Assembly: GCA_943788345.1 (NCBI GenBank)
Contig: CALSPX010000004.1
Location: forward strand, 248,001-312,000
Length of the DNA: 64,000 nucleotides
Source: Ascidiaceihabitans sp023955215
GTDB lineage: Bacteria > Pseudomonadota > Alphaproteobacteria > Rhodobacterales > Rhodobacteraceae
Direction of reading: 5' to 3'
Below, in pieces: positions 1 to 8,256 of this stretch. The notes under the pieces are model-generated. The model did not search any database. It had not been told where the DNA came from and saw nothing but the letters and a program-made list of their open reading frames with translations. How positions within the stretch are numbered: position 1 is the first letter of the stretch; every line of letters begins with the position of its first letter. The translations under genes were made by a program, and so were the position numbers.

Positions 1-1
1 G

Positions 2-757
2 ATCCGAGAAGCATCCGCTTTGCAGGCTCCTGATGCTGTCTATGGATGGCCATTTGATCCGCTGACAGAAACCGCGATTGTGGATTACGGTGATTTGGCA
101 TTCGATTACGCCAATATCCCTGCGTTTCCCGCCGCCTTAACGGACCACATCCGTGGCATTTTAAATGCAGGCGCTGCGTCGATTGCACTGGGTGGTGATC
201 ACTATATCAGTTTCCCGATCCTTAAGGCCTATGCCGAAAAGTATGGCCCAATGTCTTTGATCCAAGTGGATGCCCATACGGACACTTGGGCTGACGACAA
301 CATGGACCGCGTCGATCATGGCACGATGTTTTATAAAGCGGTCAAAATGGGATTGGTGGATCCTGCACGGTCAGTTCAAATCGGGATCAGAACGCATAAC
401 GAAGACACATTGGGCGTCAACATCATTGATGCGCGCGAGGTCCATGAAATCGGTGCTGCGGAAGTTGCTCGACGAGCCAAAGAAATCGTAGGCGACCATC
501 CAACCTACCTGACGTTTGATATTGATGGTTTGGACCCAGCCTATGCGCCGGGCACGGGCACGCCCGTTTGGGGTGGCTTAACATCGGCCCAAGCGGCTGT
601 GCTGCTGCGCGACCTCGCTGGGATCAATATCAAAGGCGGGGATGTGGTCGAGGTTTCGCCCCCCTTTGACACTACAGGGGCCACCGCGATCGCAGGCGCA
701 CATGTCGCGACAGAGCTTTGCTGCTTGTTGGGATGGAGATTGCGCAATGGCGGATAA
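2..757 (+). CDS. speB: Agmatinase (ureohydrolase), 5' end outside window
   Basis: The frame is open from the first complete codon, so the N-terminus lies outside the window; about 251 residues remain of a family usually 310-320 long. Ureohydrolases have a two-manganese centre; agmatinase splits agmatine into putrescine and urea in the cytoplasm. Visible metal-ligand motifs are GGDHYISFP, DAHTDTW and TFDIDGLDPAYAPGTGTP. The DHGTMFY and RSVQIGIRT stretches resemble enterobacterial SpeB as I remember it, favouring agmatinase over other guanidino hydrolases. The stop overlaps the start of a paralogous gene by 11 bases, implying translational coupling. Substrate is inferred from family resemblance only. 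Confidence 0.9.
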   Translation: MREASALQAPDAVYGWPFDPLTETAIVDYGDLAFDYANIPAFPAALTDHIRGILNAGAASIALGGDHYISFPILKAYAEKYGPMSLIQVDAHTDTWADDNMDRVDHGTMFYKAVKMGLVDPARSVQIGIRTHNEDTLGVNIIDAREVHEIGAAEVARRAKEIVGDHPTYLTFDIDGLDPAYAPGTGTPVWGGLTSAQAAVLLRDLAGINIKGGDVVEVSPPFDTTGATAIAGAHVATELCCLLGWRLRNGG

Positions 758-1694
758 AAACCAACCAATCAGCGGTAATGACCTCGCGCGATTTTCAGGC
801 CCCAATACATTCATGCGCCTACCATCTGCCAATGATTTGGCTGGATTGGATGTCGCGGTTTTGGGCATCCCTATGGATATTGGAACGTCTTGGCGGTCAG
901 GAACACGGTTTGGACCAAAAGAAGTTCGCGCTGAATCCGCAATGCTACGTCCATATAACTTGCAAACAGGTGCTGCACCCTTTGACAGTTTGCAGGTGGC
1001 GGATATTGGTGATTTGGCAATCAACACTTTTTCTCTGAACCAAAGTTTGTGCATTATTAAAGATAGTTACGACGCGATCCTAAAGTATGATGTGGTCCCA
1101 ATGGCTATTGGCGGCGATCACTCAATCACCTTGCCGATCCTGCGCGCAATTGCGAAACGCCACGGTCCGGTCGCCCTGGTTCATATTGATGCACATGCTG
1201 ATGTGAATGACGAAATGTTTGGAGAACGCGAAACACACGGCACGGTGTTCCGCCGCGCTTACGAAGAAGGGTTGATAATTCCGGCGAAAACTTATCAAGT
1301 CGGGTTGCGCGGAACCGGTTATTCAGCCGAAGACTTTAGCGAAGCTGAGGGTTGGGGGTTTCAACATTTTCCTGCGCATGAGCTTTGGCACAAGTCGCTT
1401 GCAAATCTTGGTGCAGAAATACGGCGCGATATCGGCGATGTCCCTACATATATTTCCTATGACATTGACAGTCTTGATCCCGCATATGCGCCAGGCACAG
1501 GGACACCGGAGATTGGTGGCCTCACAACGCCGCAAGCATTGGAATTGATACGTAGTTTGAGGGGGCTGAATATCGTGGGCTGTGATCTAGTCGAAGTTTC
1601 CCCGCCCTATGATTTGACCGGGAATACCGCGTTGACGGGTGCGAATTTGCTTTACGAGATGCTATGCATCTTACCCGGTGTGACCTATCGCTAG
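747..1694 (+). CDS. Second ureohydrolase (agmatinase / guanidinobutyrase-like)
   Basis: A 315-residue ureohydrolase, full length for the family. I chose the ATG at 747, inside the end of the previous gene, because GGATGGAGA lies a few bases before it and the protein then begins MADKNQPISG; a longer in-frame start at 642 would run deep into the upstream gene. Metal motifs are GGDHSITLP, HIDAHADVNDEMFGE and SYDIDSLDPAYAPGTGTP. The DAHADVNDEMFGE and HGTVFRR stretches recall guanidinobutyrases and guanidinopropionases more than SpeB, so this paralogue may act on another guanidino compound. Metal binding is seen in the sequence; the substrate is inference. Confidence 0.88.
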   Translation: MADKNQPISGNDLARFSGPNTFMRLPSANDLAGLDVAVLGIPMDIGTSWRSGTRFGPKEVRAESAMLRPYNLQTGAAPFDSLQVADIGDLAINTFSLNQSLCIIKDSYDAILKYDVVPMAIGGDHSITLPILRAIAKRHGPVALVHIDAHADVNDEMFGERETHGTVFRRAYEEGLIIPAKTYQVGLRGTGYSAEDFSEAEGWGFQHFPAHELWHKSLANLGAEIRRDIGDVPTYISYDIDSLDPAYAPGTGTPEIGGLTTPQALELIRSLRGLNIVGCDLVEVSPPYDLTGNTALTGANLLYEMLCILPGVTYR

Positions 1695-1751
1695 TGCCAT
1701 TGGTCAGTGCAACCAACTGACTTGCAACAAGAAACCCAACAAAGAGTGGTG

Positions 1752-2153
1752 ATGCGAATGTTTAGTTATTTATTGATCAGTCTTGCGGTCGCCTTTGCGG
1801 CCTATGTCCGTCTGGCACCATCTGATCCCAGTCGCTGGCATATCTCTATTCCGAATGAGGGCAACATTGATCTTGCAGGCGGTGCGGTTCGCATCGTCCC
1901 CAATAGCCCTGACGTCTTCGAACGTCTGATTAAACTGATGTCGAAATTGCCGCGCACAACGGTGTTGGCAGGTACTGTTGACGAGGGGCACTTGACATAC
2001 ATCACGCGAAGCAAATTGATGGGGTATCCCGACTACACAACGATCGAACGGTCTGACGAAACCATCAAAATCTTTGCACGTCTACGATTTGGGAAAAGTG
2101 ACCTCGGCGTCAACGCTGCGCGATTGGAACAATTGAAGGGGGCGCTTGAGTGA
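1752..2153 (+). CDS. DUF1499 family protein
   Basis: A 133-residue protein with one hydrophobic N-terminal segment (FSYLLISLAVAFAAYVRL), probably a membrane anchor or uncleaved signal, followed by a soluble domain containing GYPDYTTIE and IFARLRFGKSDLGVN, which I recognise as DUF1499. Function is unknown. The ATG at 1752 is preceded by AAAGAG at good spacing; an upstream start at 1707 is possible but lacks a ribosome site. It follows the ureohydrolase pair by about 57 bases and its 3' end overlaps a convergent small gene by 72 bases. Confidence 0.75.
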   Translation: MRMFSYLLISLAVAFAAYVRLAPSDPSRWHISIPNEGNIDLAGGAVRIVPNSPDVFERLIKLMSKLPRTTVLAGTVDEGHLTYITRSKLMGYPDYTTIERSDETIKIFARLRFGKSDLGVNAARLEQLKGALE

Positions 2154-2384
2154 ACTGGTAAAGCATCCTTGCTGCATCTCGCGCCACATTGGAACATTCA
2201 GCGACATCTGGCACTGCGCCATGAACATGCGGCCATCCACCTGCAAGCAGATGGTTTCTCCCAATTCAATCCTGCTGCCAGATCTATCCGTACAGAAACA
2301 ATCGATTGTGCCCCCTTGGGGCGCTGAGACATCCGCCAAAACAGGTTGGCTTAACATCAGCAATATGCAAGTGAAACGCTTCAT
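2082..2384 (-). CDS. Small secreted cysteine-containing protein, unknown function
   Basis: A 100-residue protein with a convincing Sec signal peptide (MKRFTCILLMLSQPVLA) and four cysteines in the mature part (IDCFCTD, TICLQVDG, MAQCQMSLN, QQGCFTSS), suggesting two periplasmic disulfides. I do not recognise a named domain, but signal peptide, regular cysteine spacing and the VDGRMFMAQC/SLNVPMW stretch read as a real conserved protein rather than a shadow. It is convergent with the DUF1499 gene and overlaps its 3' end by 72 bases. No good Shine-Dalgarno precedes the ATG, so the start is less certain. Confidence 0.68.
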   Translation of the reverse strand: MKRFTCILLMLSQPVLADVSAPQGGTIDCFCTDRSGSRIELGETICLQVDGRMFMAQCQMSLNVPMWREMQQGCFTSSLKRPLQLFQSRSVDAEVTFPKS

Positions 2385-2446
2385 GTTTTTATGGTAACAC
2401 AGTCTAGGCTATTGACCAAATCACAACTATCGCGCAGGAACAAAGT

Positions 2447-3502
2447 ATGATCCCAGCACATCGTCTAGAACAGATTAATCAGCGCTTTCAATTTCTTGAA
2501 GCATCCATGTCCGATGGGACCGGCGGTGGTGATATTGCAGCTTTGGCCAAAGAATATTCAGACTTGAAGCCCGTTGTTGAACAAATCATGGCCTACCGTC
2601 AGATTATCAGTGACATGGCAGAGGCCGAAGAAATGTTGGCCGATCCTGACATGGCAGAACTTGCACGTGAGGAATTGCCACGTCTTAAGGCCGATTTACC
2701 CGATGCAGAGGCAGCTTTACAGCTGGCCTTGTTGCCCAAAGATGCGGCTGATGCAAAGCCTGCAATGCTTGAAATTCGACCCGGTACGGGCGGTGACGAG
2801 GCGGCACTGTTCGCAGGCGATTTGTTGCGCATGTACCAACGTTACGCCGAAGCGAATGGTTGGAAGGTCGAGATCATTGAAGAACAGACAACCGAATTGG
2901 GTGGTGTCAAAGAGGTTGTCGCCCATATCAAAGGCGAAAACGTCTTTGCACGCTTGAAGTATGAAAGCGGCGTACACCGTGTTCAGCGTGTCCCCACGAC
3001 TGAAAGCGGGGGTCGTATCCATACGTCCGCGGCCACTGTAGCGGTTCTGCCTGAGGCCGAAGATGTGGACATTACGATCGAAGCTAGTGATATCCGGATC
3101 GATACCTATCGCTCATCTGGGGCAGGTGGCCAGCACGTGAATACAACGGATAGTGCGGTACGCATCACACATTTGCCAACTGGTCTTGTTGTCACCAGCT
3201 CTGAAAAATCCCAACACCGCAACCGTGAGATTGCAATGCAGGTGTTACGCGCCCGCTTGTATGATCAAGAACGCAGCCGTGTGGATGACGAACGCAGCGC
3301 CGATCGCGCGTCCCAAGTGGGGAGTGGTGATCGTTCAGAACGCATTCGCACTTATAACTTCCCACAAGGGCGTATGACGGATCACCGGATTAACCTCACG
3401 CTTTATAAGCTGGACGCGATTATGGGCGGCGATTTGGACGAAATTGCTGACGCATTGACTGCTGATGGTCAAGCGCGCCTAATGGCTGAGATGGGTGAAT
3501 GA
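2447..3502 (+). CDS. prfA: Peptide chain release factor 1
   Basis: RF1 ends translation at UAA and UAG. The 351-residue protein has the usual length and order: helical N-terminal domain, then the catalytic SSGAGGQHVNTTDSAVRITH stretch around residue 230 whose GGQ loop triggers peptidyl-tRNA hydrolysis, and the conserved C-terminal RTYNFPQGRMTDHRIN. The codon-recognition region (GVHRVQRVPTTESGGRIHTS) is RF1-like. AGGA lies 8 bases before the ATG. Its stop overlaps the start of prmC (ATGA), the enzyme that methylates the GGQ glutamine, so substrate and modifier are co-translated. Confidence 0.98.
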   Translation: MIPAHRLEQINQRFQFLEASMSDGTGGGDIAALAKEYSDLKPVVEQIMAYRQIISDMAEAEEMLADPDMAELAREELPRLKADLPDAEAALQLALLPKDAADAKPAMLEIRPGTGGDEAALFAGDLLRMYQRYAEANGWKVEIIEEQTTELGGVKEVVAHIKGENVFARLKYESGVHRVQRVPTTESGGRIHTSAATVAVLPEAEDVDITIEASDIRIDTYRSSGAGGQHVNTTDSAVRITHLPTGLVVTSSEKSQHRNREIAMQVLRARLYDQERSRVDDERSADRASQVGSGDRSERIRTYNFPQGRMTDHRINLTLYKLDAIMGGDLDEIADALTADGQARLMAEMGE

Positions 3503-4335
3503 CCACTGCAGCCCAAGCAATGGTGGCTGCAACTGGCCGTTTGCGCGAAGCTGGCGTCGATGATCCGGCACGCGATGCGCGTGTTCTGCTGGCCCATGCC
3601 GCCAAGATTGATGCCTCAAGGATTACATTGATCGCACCGGATGACATCTCTTACGAAATATCAGAGCGTTATGAAAATATGATCAGGTTGCGTGAAGCAC
3701 GTGTGCCAGTTTCGCATTTGATTGGGGAACGCGAATTTTACGGCCGTCGTTTCAAAGTCAGTCGCGATGTGTTGGATCCACGACCCGACACTGAAACATT
3801 GATTGAGGCTGCCTTGGCCGAACCATTTTCGACTGTACTGGATATTGGGACGGGTTCAGGCTGTATTCTTGTCACGCTTTTGGCTGAACGCGAAAGCGCG
3901 GTTGGCGTCGGTACGGATCTGAGCGAAGCCGCATGTTTGCAAGCTGCCGCCAATGCAGTTTTCAACGGCGTCGAAAAACGTGCTGACATTTTTCAATCGG
4001 ATTGGTTTGGCACAGTACGCGGGCAATATGATCTGATTGTTTCAAACCCGCCATATCTGGCCGAAGAAGAAATGGCATTGGTTAGTCCTGAGTTACGCCT
4101 TCATGAACCCCGAATGGCGTTGACAGATGAAGCCGACGGATTGACCGGATACCGAGTTCTCGCCGAATTTGGGCAACGGTTCCTTGAACCTCAGGGGCGC
4201 TTGTTAGCTGAAATCGGCTGGCAACAAGGTCCTGAAGTTGTTGAATTGTTTGTCAAGGCCGGCTGGACGAATCCGCGTCTATTGCAAGACATCGATGGGC
4301 GCGATCGGGTTATCTGTGCTGAGAAACCCCAATAA
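3499..4335 (+). CDS. prmC: Release factor glutamine N5-methyltransferase
   Basis: PrmC transfers a methyl group from S-adenosylmethionine to the GGQ glutamine of release factors. The 278-residue protein has an N-terminal helical substrate domain, the SAM-binding motif VLDIGTGSGCILVTLL around residue 114 and the catalytic NPPY motif (LIVSNPPYLAEEE) around residue 180. The start codon overlaps the prfA stop by four bases. Length and motifs are complete. Confidence 0.97.
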   Translation: MTTAAQAMVAATGRLREAGVDDPARDARVLLAHAAKIDASRITLIAPDDISYEISERYENMIRLREARVPVSHLIGEREFYGRRFKVSRDVLDPRPDTETLIEAALAEPFSTVLDIGTGSGCILVTLLAERESAVGVGTDLSEAACLQAAANAVFNGVEKRADIFQSDWFGTVRGQYDLIVSNPPYLAEEEMALVSPELRLHEPRMALTDEADGLTGYRVLAEFGQRFLEPQGRLLAEIGWQQGPEVVELFVKAGWTNPRLLQDIDGRDRVICAEKPQ

Positions 4336-4559
4336 TCGGGTAAATCACAACTAATTTGGCGGTAATCTATAGACAACTCTGTTTTTTACTTGCCCCAAAC
4401 GTACCAGCATGGTTATTCAAACGTGTCGTTGAGTTGGATTCCTTAAAGGGAGGTCCCAAACGATTTTAAGCCCATCACTCGCTGGTTCGGTTATATTTGA
4501 CGCAAGAAGCGCCGCCGAATTTCAGACTATACGTCAATCACGAAGGCTGATTTGAATAC
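4336..4559. other. Intergenic region before the DUF4167 gene
   Basis: This AT-richer gap of 224 bases follows prmC and must hold the promoter of the DUF4167 gene. I see no open frame of note. A run of T after ACTCTG at about 4380 is not backed by a clear stem, so I do not call a prmC terminator. Confidence 0.4.
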
Positions 4560-5168
4560 ATGAAACCGCAAAGATCTCGTTCGCGCTCTAAGAACAATCG
4601 CAATCGTTCCAACAATAACAACGCAAGTGGCGGCAACGTCATGAACCGTGTTTTCGACAGTTCTGGTCCTGAGGGTAAAGTTCGCGGTACGCCGCAACAG
4701 ATCATCGATAAATACAATCAACTCGCCCGCGATGCGCAACTGTCAAATGACCGCGTCGCGACGGAAACCTTCCAGCAGCATGCTGAGCACTATATGCGCA
4801 TGCTAAGCGAAGCGACCCGTGAGATGGAAGTGCGCCGCGAGGAGCAAGAACGCCAAAATCGTGAGCGCCAAATCGAACGCGATCGTGAACGTGAAGAACG
4901 TCTCGCACGCCAAGAACAACAAGCTGCTTCACAGCCAAAACCTGTTGAGCAAGCCGAGGTGGCAGCCGACCCTTCAGATGCACCACAACCTGACGTGATG
5001 GAAACGGGTGCTGAGAGTGGTTTGGTCGAAACACCAGAAACTCAACCAAAGCCAAAACAGCGGCAGCGTCGCAAACCAAGGCCTAAGCCCGTTGAACAAG
5101 GTACCGATCAGGCACCTGCAACGGATGCACAAGCACCGGTATCTGAGGCACCAGACGCGGCAGAGTGA
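4560..5168 (+). CDS. DUF4167 domain protein
   Basis: A 202-residue basic, low-complexity protein typical of alphaproteobacteria. The N-terminus is rich in Arg, Lys and Asn (MKPQRSRSRSKNNRNRSNNN), as in nucleic-acid-binding tails. The conserved DUF4167 core is GKVRGTPQQIIDKYNQLARD, with FQQHAEHYMRML following. A charged coiled-coil-like stretch (EEQERQNRERQIERDRERE) and an acidic, Pro/Gln-rich tail complete it. The exact role is unknown; RNA or nucleoid binding is only suggested by composition. A strong terminator follows. Confidence 0.88.
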   Translation: MKPQRSRSRSKNNRNRSNNNNASGGNVMNRVFDSSGPEGKVRGTPQQIIDKYNQLARDAQLSNDRVATETFQQHAEHYMRMLSEATREMEVRREEQERQNRERQIERDREREERLARQEQQAASQPKPVEQAEVAADPSDAPQPDVMETGAESGLVETPETQPKPKQRQRRKPRPKPVEQGTDQAPATDAQAPVSEAPDAAE

Positions 5169-5196
5169 TCAGTCTCTAAATAGCTATTAGAATTCT

Positions 5197-5229
5197 AAAC
5201 GCGGTTCCTAACGGGACCGCGTTTATTTT
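5197..5229 (+). terminator. Rho-independent terminator after DUF4167 gene
   Basis: AAACGCGGTTCC (5197-5208) pairs with GGGACCGCGTTT (5213-5224) around a TAAC loop, giving a 12-bp stem with one T-G pair followed by ATTTTT. It overlaps the stop codon of the convergent ksgA gene and may end both transcripts. Confidence 0.88.
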
Positions 5230-6065
5230 TGCGCAACAGCGCGTGCCAAGGCACAAAACCCTTCAAGGGGCACTTGTTCCGCACGCTCTGTTGGTTTGAT
5301 GCCCGCCGCTATCAATCGGTCTTCGATATCAGGTGCTACGCCCTTCAGCGAGGCGCGCAGCATCTTGCGTCTTTGGCCAAAGGCAGCAGCTACAACACGT
5401 GACAGTACTTTTGCATCGGCAGGAAATCGCGGCTCGGGTAGGGCGGTCAGGTGTACAACTGCGCTGGACACTTTTGGTGGAGGTGTGAAGGCACTTGGTG
5501 GCAGTTGGATAACGATGTGCGCATCAGCCCGCCACTGCGCCAAGATAGCAAGGCGCCCGTATGCTTTAGACCCGGGCGTAGCGGTAATGCGATGAGCGAC
5601 TTCAAGCTGAAACATTAGCGTTAAGCTTTGCCAGTAAGGCGGCCACTCTTTTGGGGTTAACCAGCGCACCAACAACTCGGTACCTACATTATACGGCAGG
5701 TTTGCTGCCACACGGATCGGAGGTGTCAGATACTCAAGCGGATCAATTTCAAGTGCATCGCCTTCGATGACTTGTAACCGATCAGGATAAGCATCTGAGA
5801 TCTCGGCTAGAGCAGGTAAACAACGCGCATCTTTTTCAATTGCCAAAACACGGCGTGCACCTTGCGCCAATAGTCCACGTGTCAAACCACCGGGCCCTGG
5901 TCCAATTTCTAAGACATCGCATTCGGTCACATCGCCAGCCTGTCGGGCGATTTTAGATGTGAGATTCAAATCGAGCAAAAAATTCTGCCCTAAGGATTTA
6001 CGTGCATTCAGTCCGTGGGTTTCAATAACATCACGCAATGGCGGAAGGTTGTCTATCGCGTTCAT
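5223..6065 (-). CDS. ksgA: 16S rRNA (adenine1518/1519-N6)-dimethyltransferase
   Basis: KsgA/RsmA dimethylates two adjacent adenines in the 3' helix of 16S rRNA late in 30S assembly. The 280-residue protein shows the N-terminal KSLGQNFLLD motif, SAM motif I (VLEIGPGPGGLTRGLL, about residue 51) and the catalytic NLPYNVGTELL (about residue 118). It is the last gene of the chain that begins at lptF, overlapping the pdxA stop by ATGA. Confidence 0.97.
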   Translation of the reverse strand: MNAIDNLPPLRDVIETHGLNARKSLGQNFLLDLNLTSKIARQAGDVTECDVLEIGPGPGGLTRGLLAQGARRVLAIEKDARCLPALAEISDAYPDRLQVIEGDALEIDPLEYLTPPIRVAANLPYNVGTELLVRWLTPKEWPPYWQSLTLMFQLEVAHRITATPGSKAYGRLAILAQWRADAHIVIQLPPSAFTPPPKVSSAVVHLTALPEPRFPADAKVLSRVVAAAFGQRRKMLRASLKGVAPDIEDRLIAAGIKPTERAEQVPLEGFCALARAVAQK

Positions 6066-7036
6066 ACTGCTGCCTGCTTATGGGCCAATTGGTAGGCCAA
6101 TTTAAGTGCTTCGATCATGCTGGTGGGATTGGCGATACCTTGGCCTGCAATATCAAATGCTGTTCCATGATCGGGTGACGTTCTAATAAACGGCAGTCCA
6201 AGCGTGACATTCACACCCCGGTCAAAGTCGAGGGTCTTTATAGGGATTAACGCCTGGTCGTGATACATGCAGACGGCAACGTCATAACGTGCGCGTGCCG
6301 CTGCATGAAACATCGTATCCGCAGGTAATGGGCCTGTGAGGTGGAAACCTTCACTGCGCATATCGTCCAACAAATTGGCTATCCAATCAAGTTCCTCAGT
6401 GCCCATTGCGCCACCTTCGCCTGCATGTGGGTTCAGGCCGGCAACGGCTATGCGCGGTGCATCGATGCCAAAGCGCGTCCTTAAATCGGCATCAGTGATC
6501 GTGATAGTCTTGCGCAAAAGCGCGGGCGTAAGTGCGGTTGGAACGTCGTTCAGGGCGATATGGATCGTCGCGGGTACAACACGCAGCTGGTCGCTGGCAA
6601 GCATCATGACCGCTTGGCCTGACTTGGCCAAAGCCTGCAGATATTCTGTGTGCCCTGGATAAGCAAATTGTGCGCCGTCTTTGAGTGCTTTTTTATGAAT
6701 AGGTGCTGTGCACAGGCCAGATGCGGCCCCCGTTGTCACGATATCGACGCAACGTGCAATGACGTCAATCACAGCTTGTGCATCCATAGGGTCGGGTTGG
6801 CCCTCGACACTATCACCCGGGAAATCATGGCGTAAGATCGGTAAGCCATGCCTCATTGCTTGAGCAACCTCGCTCAGGTCTTCGATCAACGAGACAGGTG
6901 TCCCAGCCGGCAAGTGGCGTGGATCCCCGACATAAGCAAACGGAACCGCTCCAGCTAAGAGTGCAAATGCTTTGGCTGTGACTTCGGGACCAACACCGGC
7001 TGGCTCTCCGCAACTCACCACGATGGGTTTGATCAT
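6062..7036 (-). CDS. pdxA: 4-hydroxythreonine-4-phosphate dehydrogenase
   Basis: PdxA oxidises 4-phosphohydroxy-L-threonine on the DXP-dependent pathway to pyridoxal phosphate. The 324-residue protein has the N-terminal SCGEPAGVGPEV, the metal-ligand motif around PGHTEY, APIHKKALKDG and the MYHDQALIPIKTL histidine. Start and stop overlap surA and ksgA respectively by ATGA, placing cofactor synthesis inside an envelope-assembly transcript; surA-pdxA-ksgA adjacency is also familiar from enterobacteria. Confidence 0.97.
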   Translation of the reverse strand: MIKPIVVSCGEPAGVGPEVTAKAFALLAGAVPFAYVGDPRHLPAGTPVSLIEDLSEVAQAMRHGLPILRHDFPGDSVEGQPDPMDAQAVIDVIARCVDIVTTGAASGLCTAPIHKKALKDGAQFAYPGHTEYLQALAKSGQAVMMLASDQLRVVPATIHIALNDVPTALTPALLRKTITITDADLRTRFGIDAPRIAVAGLNPHAGEGGAMGTEELDWIANLLDDMRSEGFHLTGPLPADTMFHAAARARYDVAVCMYHDQALIPIKTLDFDRGVNVTLGLPFIRTSPDHGTAFDIAGQGIANPTSMIEALKLAYQLAHKQAAV

Positions 7037-8256
7037 TTGCGGACGATACGTGCACCGGCGCGCAGTTCACTAATGAGACTGTCTGCGTATCCACTTAGGC
7101 GCTGTTGGCGTAAATTGGTCGAAACTACATCCCGACCGACGTCCTCGTTTAGTGCCGCTGTTCGGCCGCACATCATCAAGAAAACCAATGTCGCGCCATC
7201 GGAGCGTGTTAGGTTGGTTGAAACTTCGCCGGGATCTAGCTTGGACAGTTCGATCGCGATGTCTTGTGGGATGTCTTTAGGTGCAAGAGTTCCACGGTCC
7301 AATGCTTCTGGCGGCTTGTCTTTCGCGACACCATATAGATCGTCGCAAACATCGATTTGACTTTTCAACTTTTCAGCGGCGGCGAGGGTTTCTGCTGTGC
7401 GTCCGCCTGCCATGTAATATGCAGCATATTCAATCGCTGAATACTCGATTGATGGTGCACTCGTTTCCTCAATATCACGCAACTGAAACAGCGCGATAGC
7501 CCCTTGTAATGGAATAGGGGGCGAAACCTCACCAGGTGCCAATGATAGGATGACGCCGCGCAACTGAGTTGGCAGCTGTGCCAATGGGACCCAATCCAAT
7601 CGTCCACCACGTCCACGCGTTGCAGTCGCAGAGAAACGACGGGCAAAAGACGAAAACTCGGCCACAGAAGTTGCATTAGAGGCTTGTTCGGCTTGAGCTC
7701 TAGCTTGTGCAGCTCTCGGTGCTGGGGCAGGGATGATTATTTCAGATAAAAGAACCCGAATACTACTCGAACTTCCTGAAGTGCCCAATGCACGGTCAAT
7801 ATCTGCTTCTGTGATCTGTACACGATTGCCGTAGCGGCTCCGGATTAGATCCCTCCACAGAATATTGGTGCTGACAAAATCGCGGAAAGTCTCTTCGGAC
7901 ACGCCAGCACCGGCCAAGGCCTTTATAAACTGTTCCGTCGATAGATTTACCCGCCCAGCAAACTCGGACATCGCATCCGCGAGACCTGCTGCATCTAAGC
8001 TTAGTCCAACTGTGCTTGCCGATTTGCTTTTCAGGCGATCATCAATTAGCGCTTCAATCGCACCATCTCGCGAAGAACCTGGCGCACCAATCAGTTGTAA
8101 AAATCGCGAACGTTGACCAATTTCAAATTCTGTAATGACCGAGTCATCAACAGTAACCACAGTCGCAAACAGGTTTTGTGCTGCTGCGGGCAAAGCCAGT
8201 GCTGCGCATGTCACCGTCGTTATCGCAAATCTCTTTAGCACTGTTTTACTGGTCAT
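7033..8256 (-). CDS. surA: Periplasmic peptidyl-prolyl isomerase/chaperone SurA
   Basis: SurA escorts outer-membrane proteins, including LptD, through the periplasm to the BAM complex. I place the start at 8256 (MTSKTVLKRF), which overlaps the lptD stop by ATGA and has GGAAAG upstream; a start 18 bases earlier lacks a ribosome site. The 407-residue product has a Sec signal peptide ending ALPAAAQ, an N-terminal SurA domain (FATVVTVDDSVITEFEI), and a PPIC region near the middle with GRGGRLDWV and LAPGEVSPPI. Coupling to lptD fits the client relationship. Confidence 0.93.
   Translation of the reverse strand: MTSKTVLKRFAITTVTCAALALPAAAQNLFATVVTVDDSVITEFEIGQRSRFLQLIGAPGSSRDGAIEALIDDRLKSKSASTVGLSLDAAGLADAMSEFAGRVNLSTEQFIKALAGAGVSEETFRDFVSTNILWRDLIRSRYGNRVQITEADIDRALGTSGSSSSIRVLLSEIIIPAPAPRAAQARAQAEQASNATSVAEFSSFARRFSATATRGRGGRLDWVPLAQLPTQLRGVILSLAPGEVSPPIPLQGAIALFQLRDIEETSAPSIEYSAIEYAAYYMAGGRTAETLAAAEKLKSQIDVCDDLYGVAKDKPPEALDRGTLAPKDIPQDIAIELSKLDPGEVSTNLTRSDGATLVFLMMCGRTAALNEDVGRDVVSTNLRQQRLSGYADSLISELRAGARIVRK

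Noticed and set aside
578..1054. 158-codon minus-strand frame over the ureohydrolase pair
   Set aside because: Antisense to conserved catalytic regions of two ureohydrolases; no protein-like pattern.
4370..4400. Terminator after prmC at the T run near 4380
   Set aside because: No stem of useful length precedes the T stretch.
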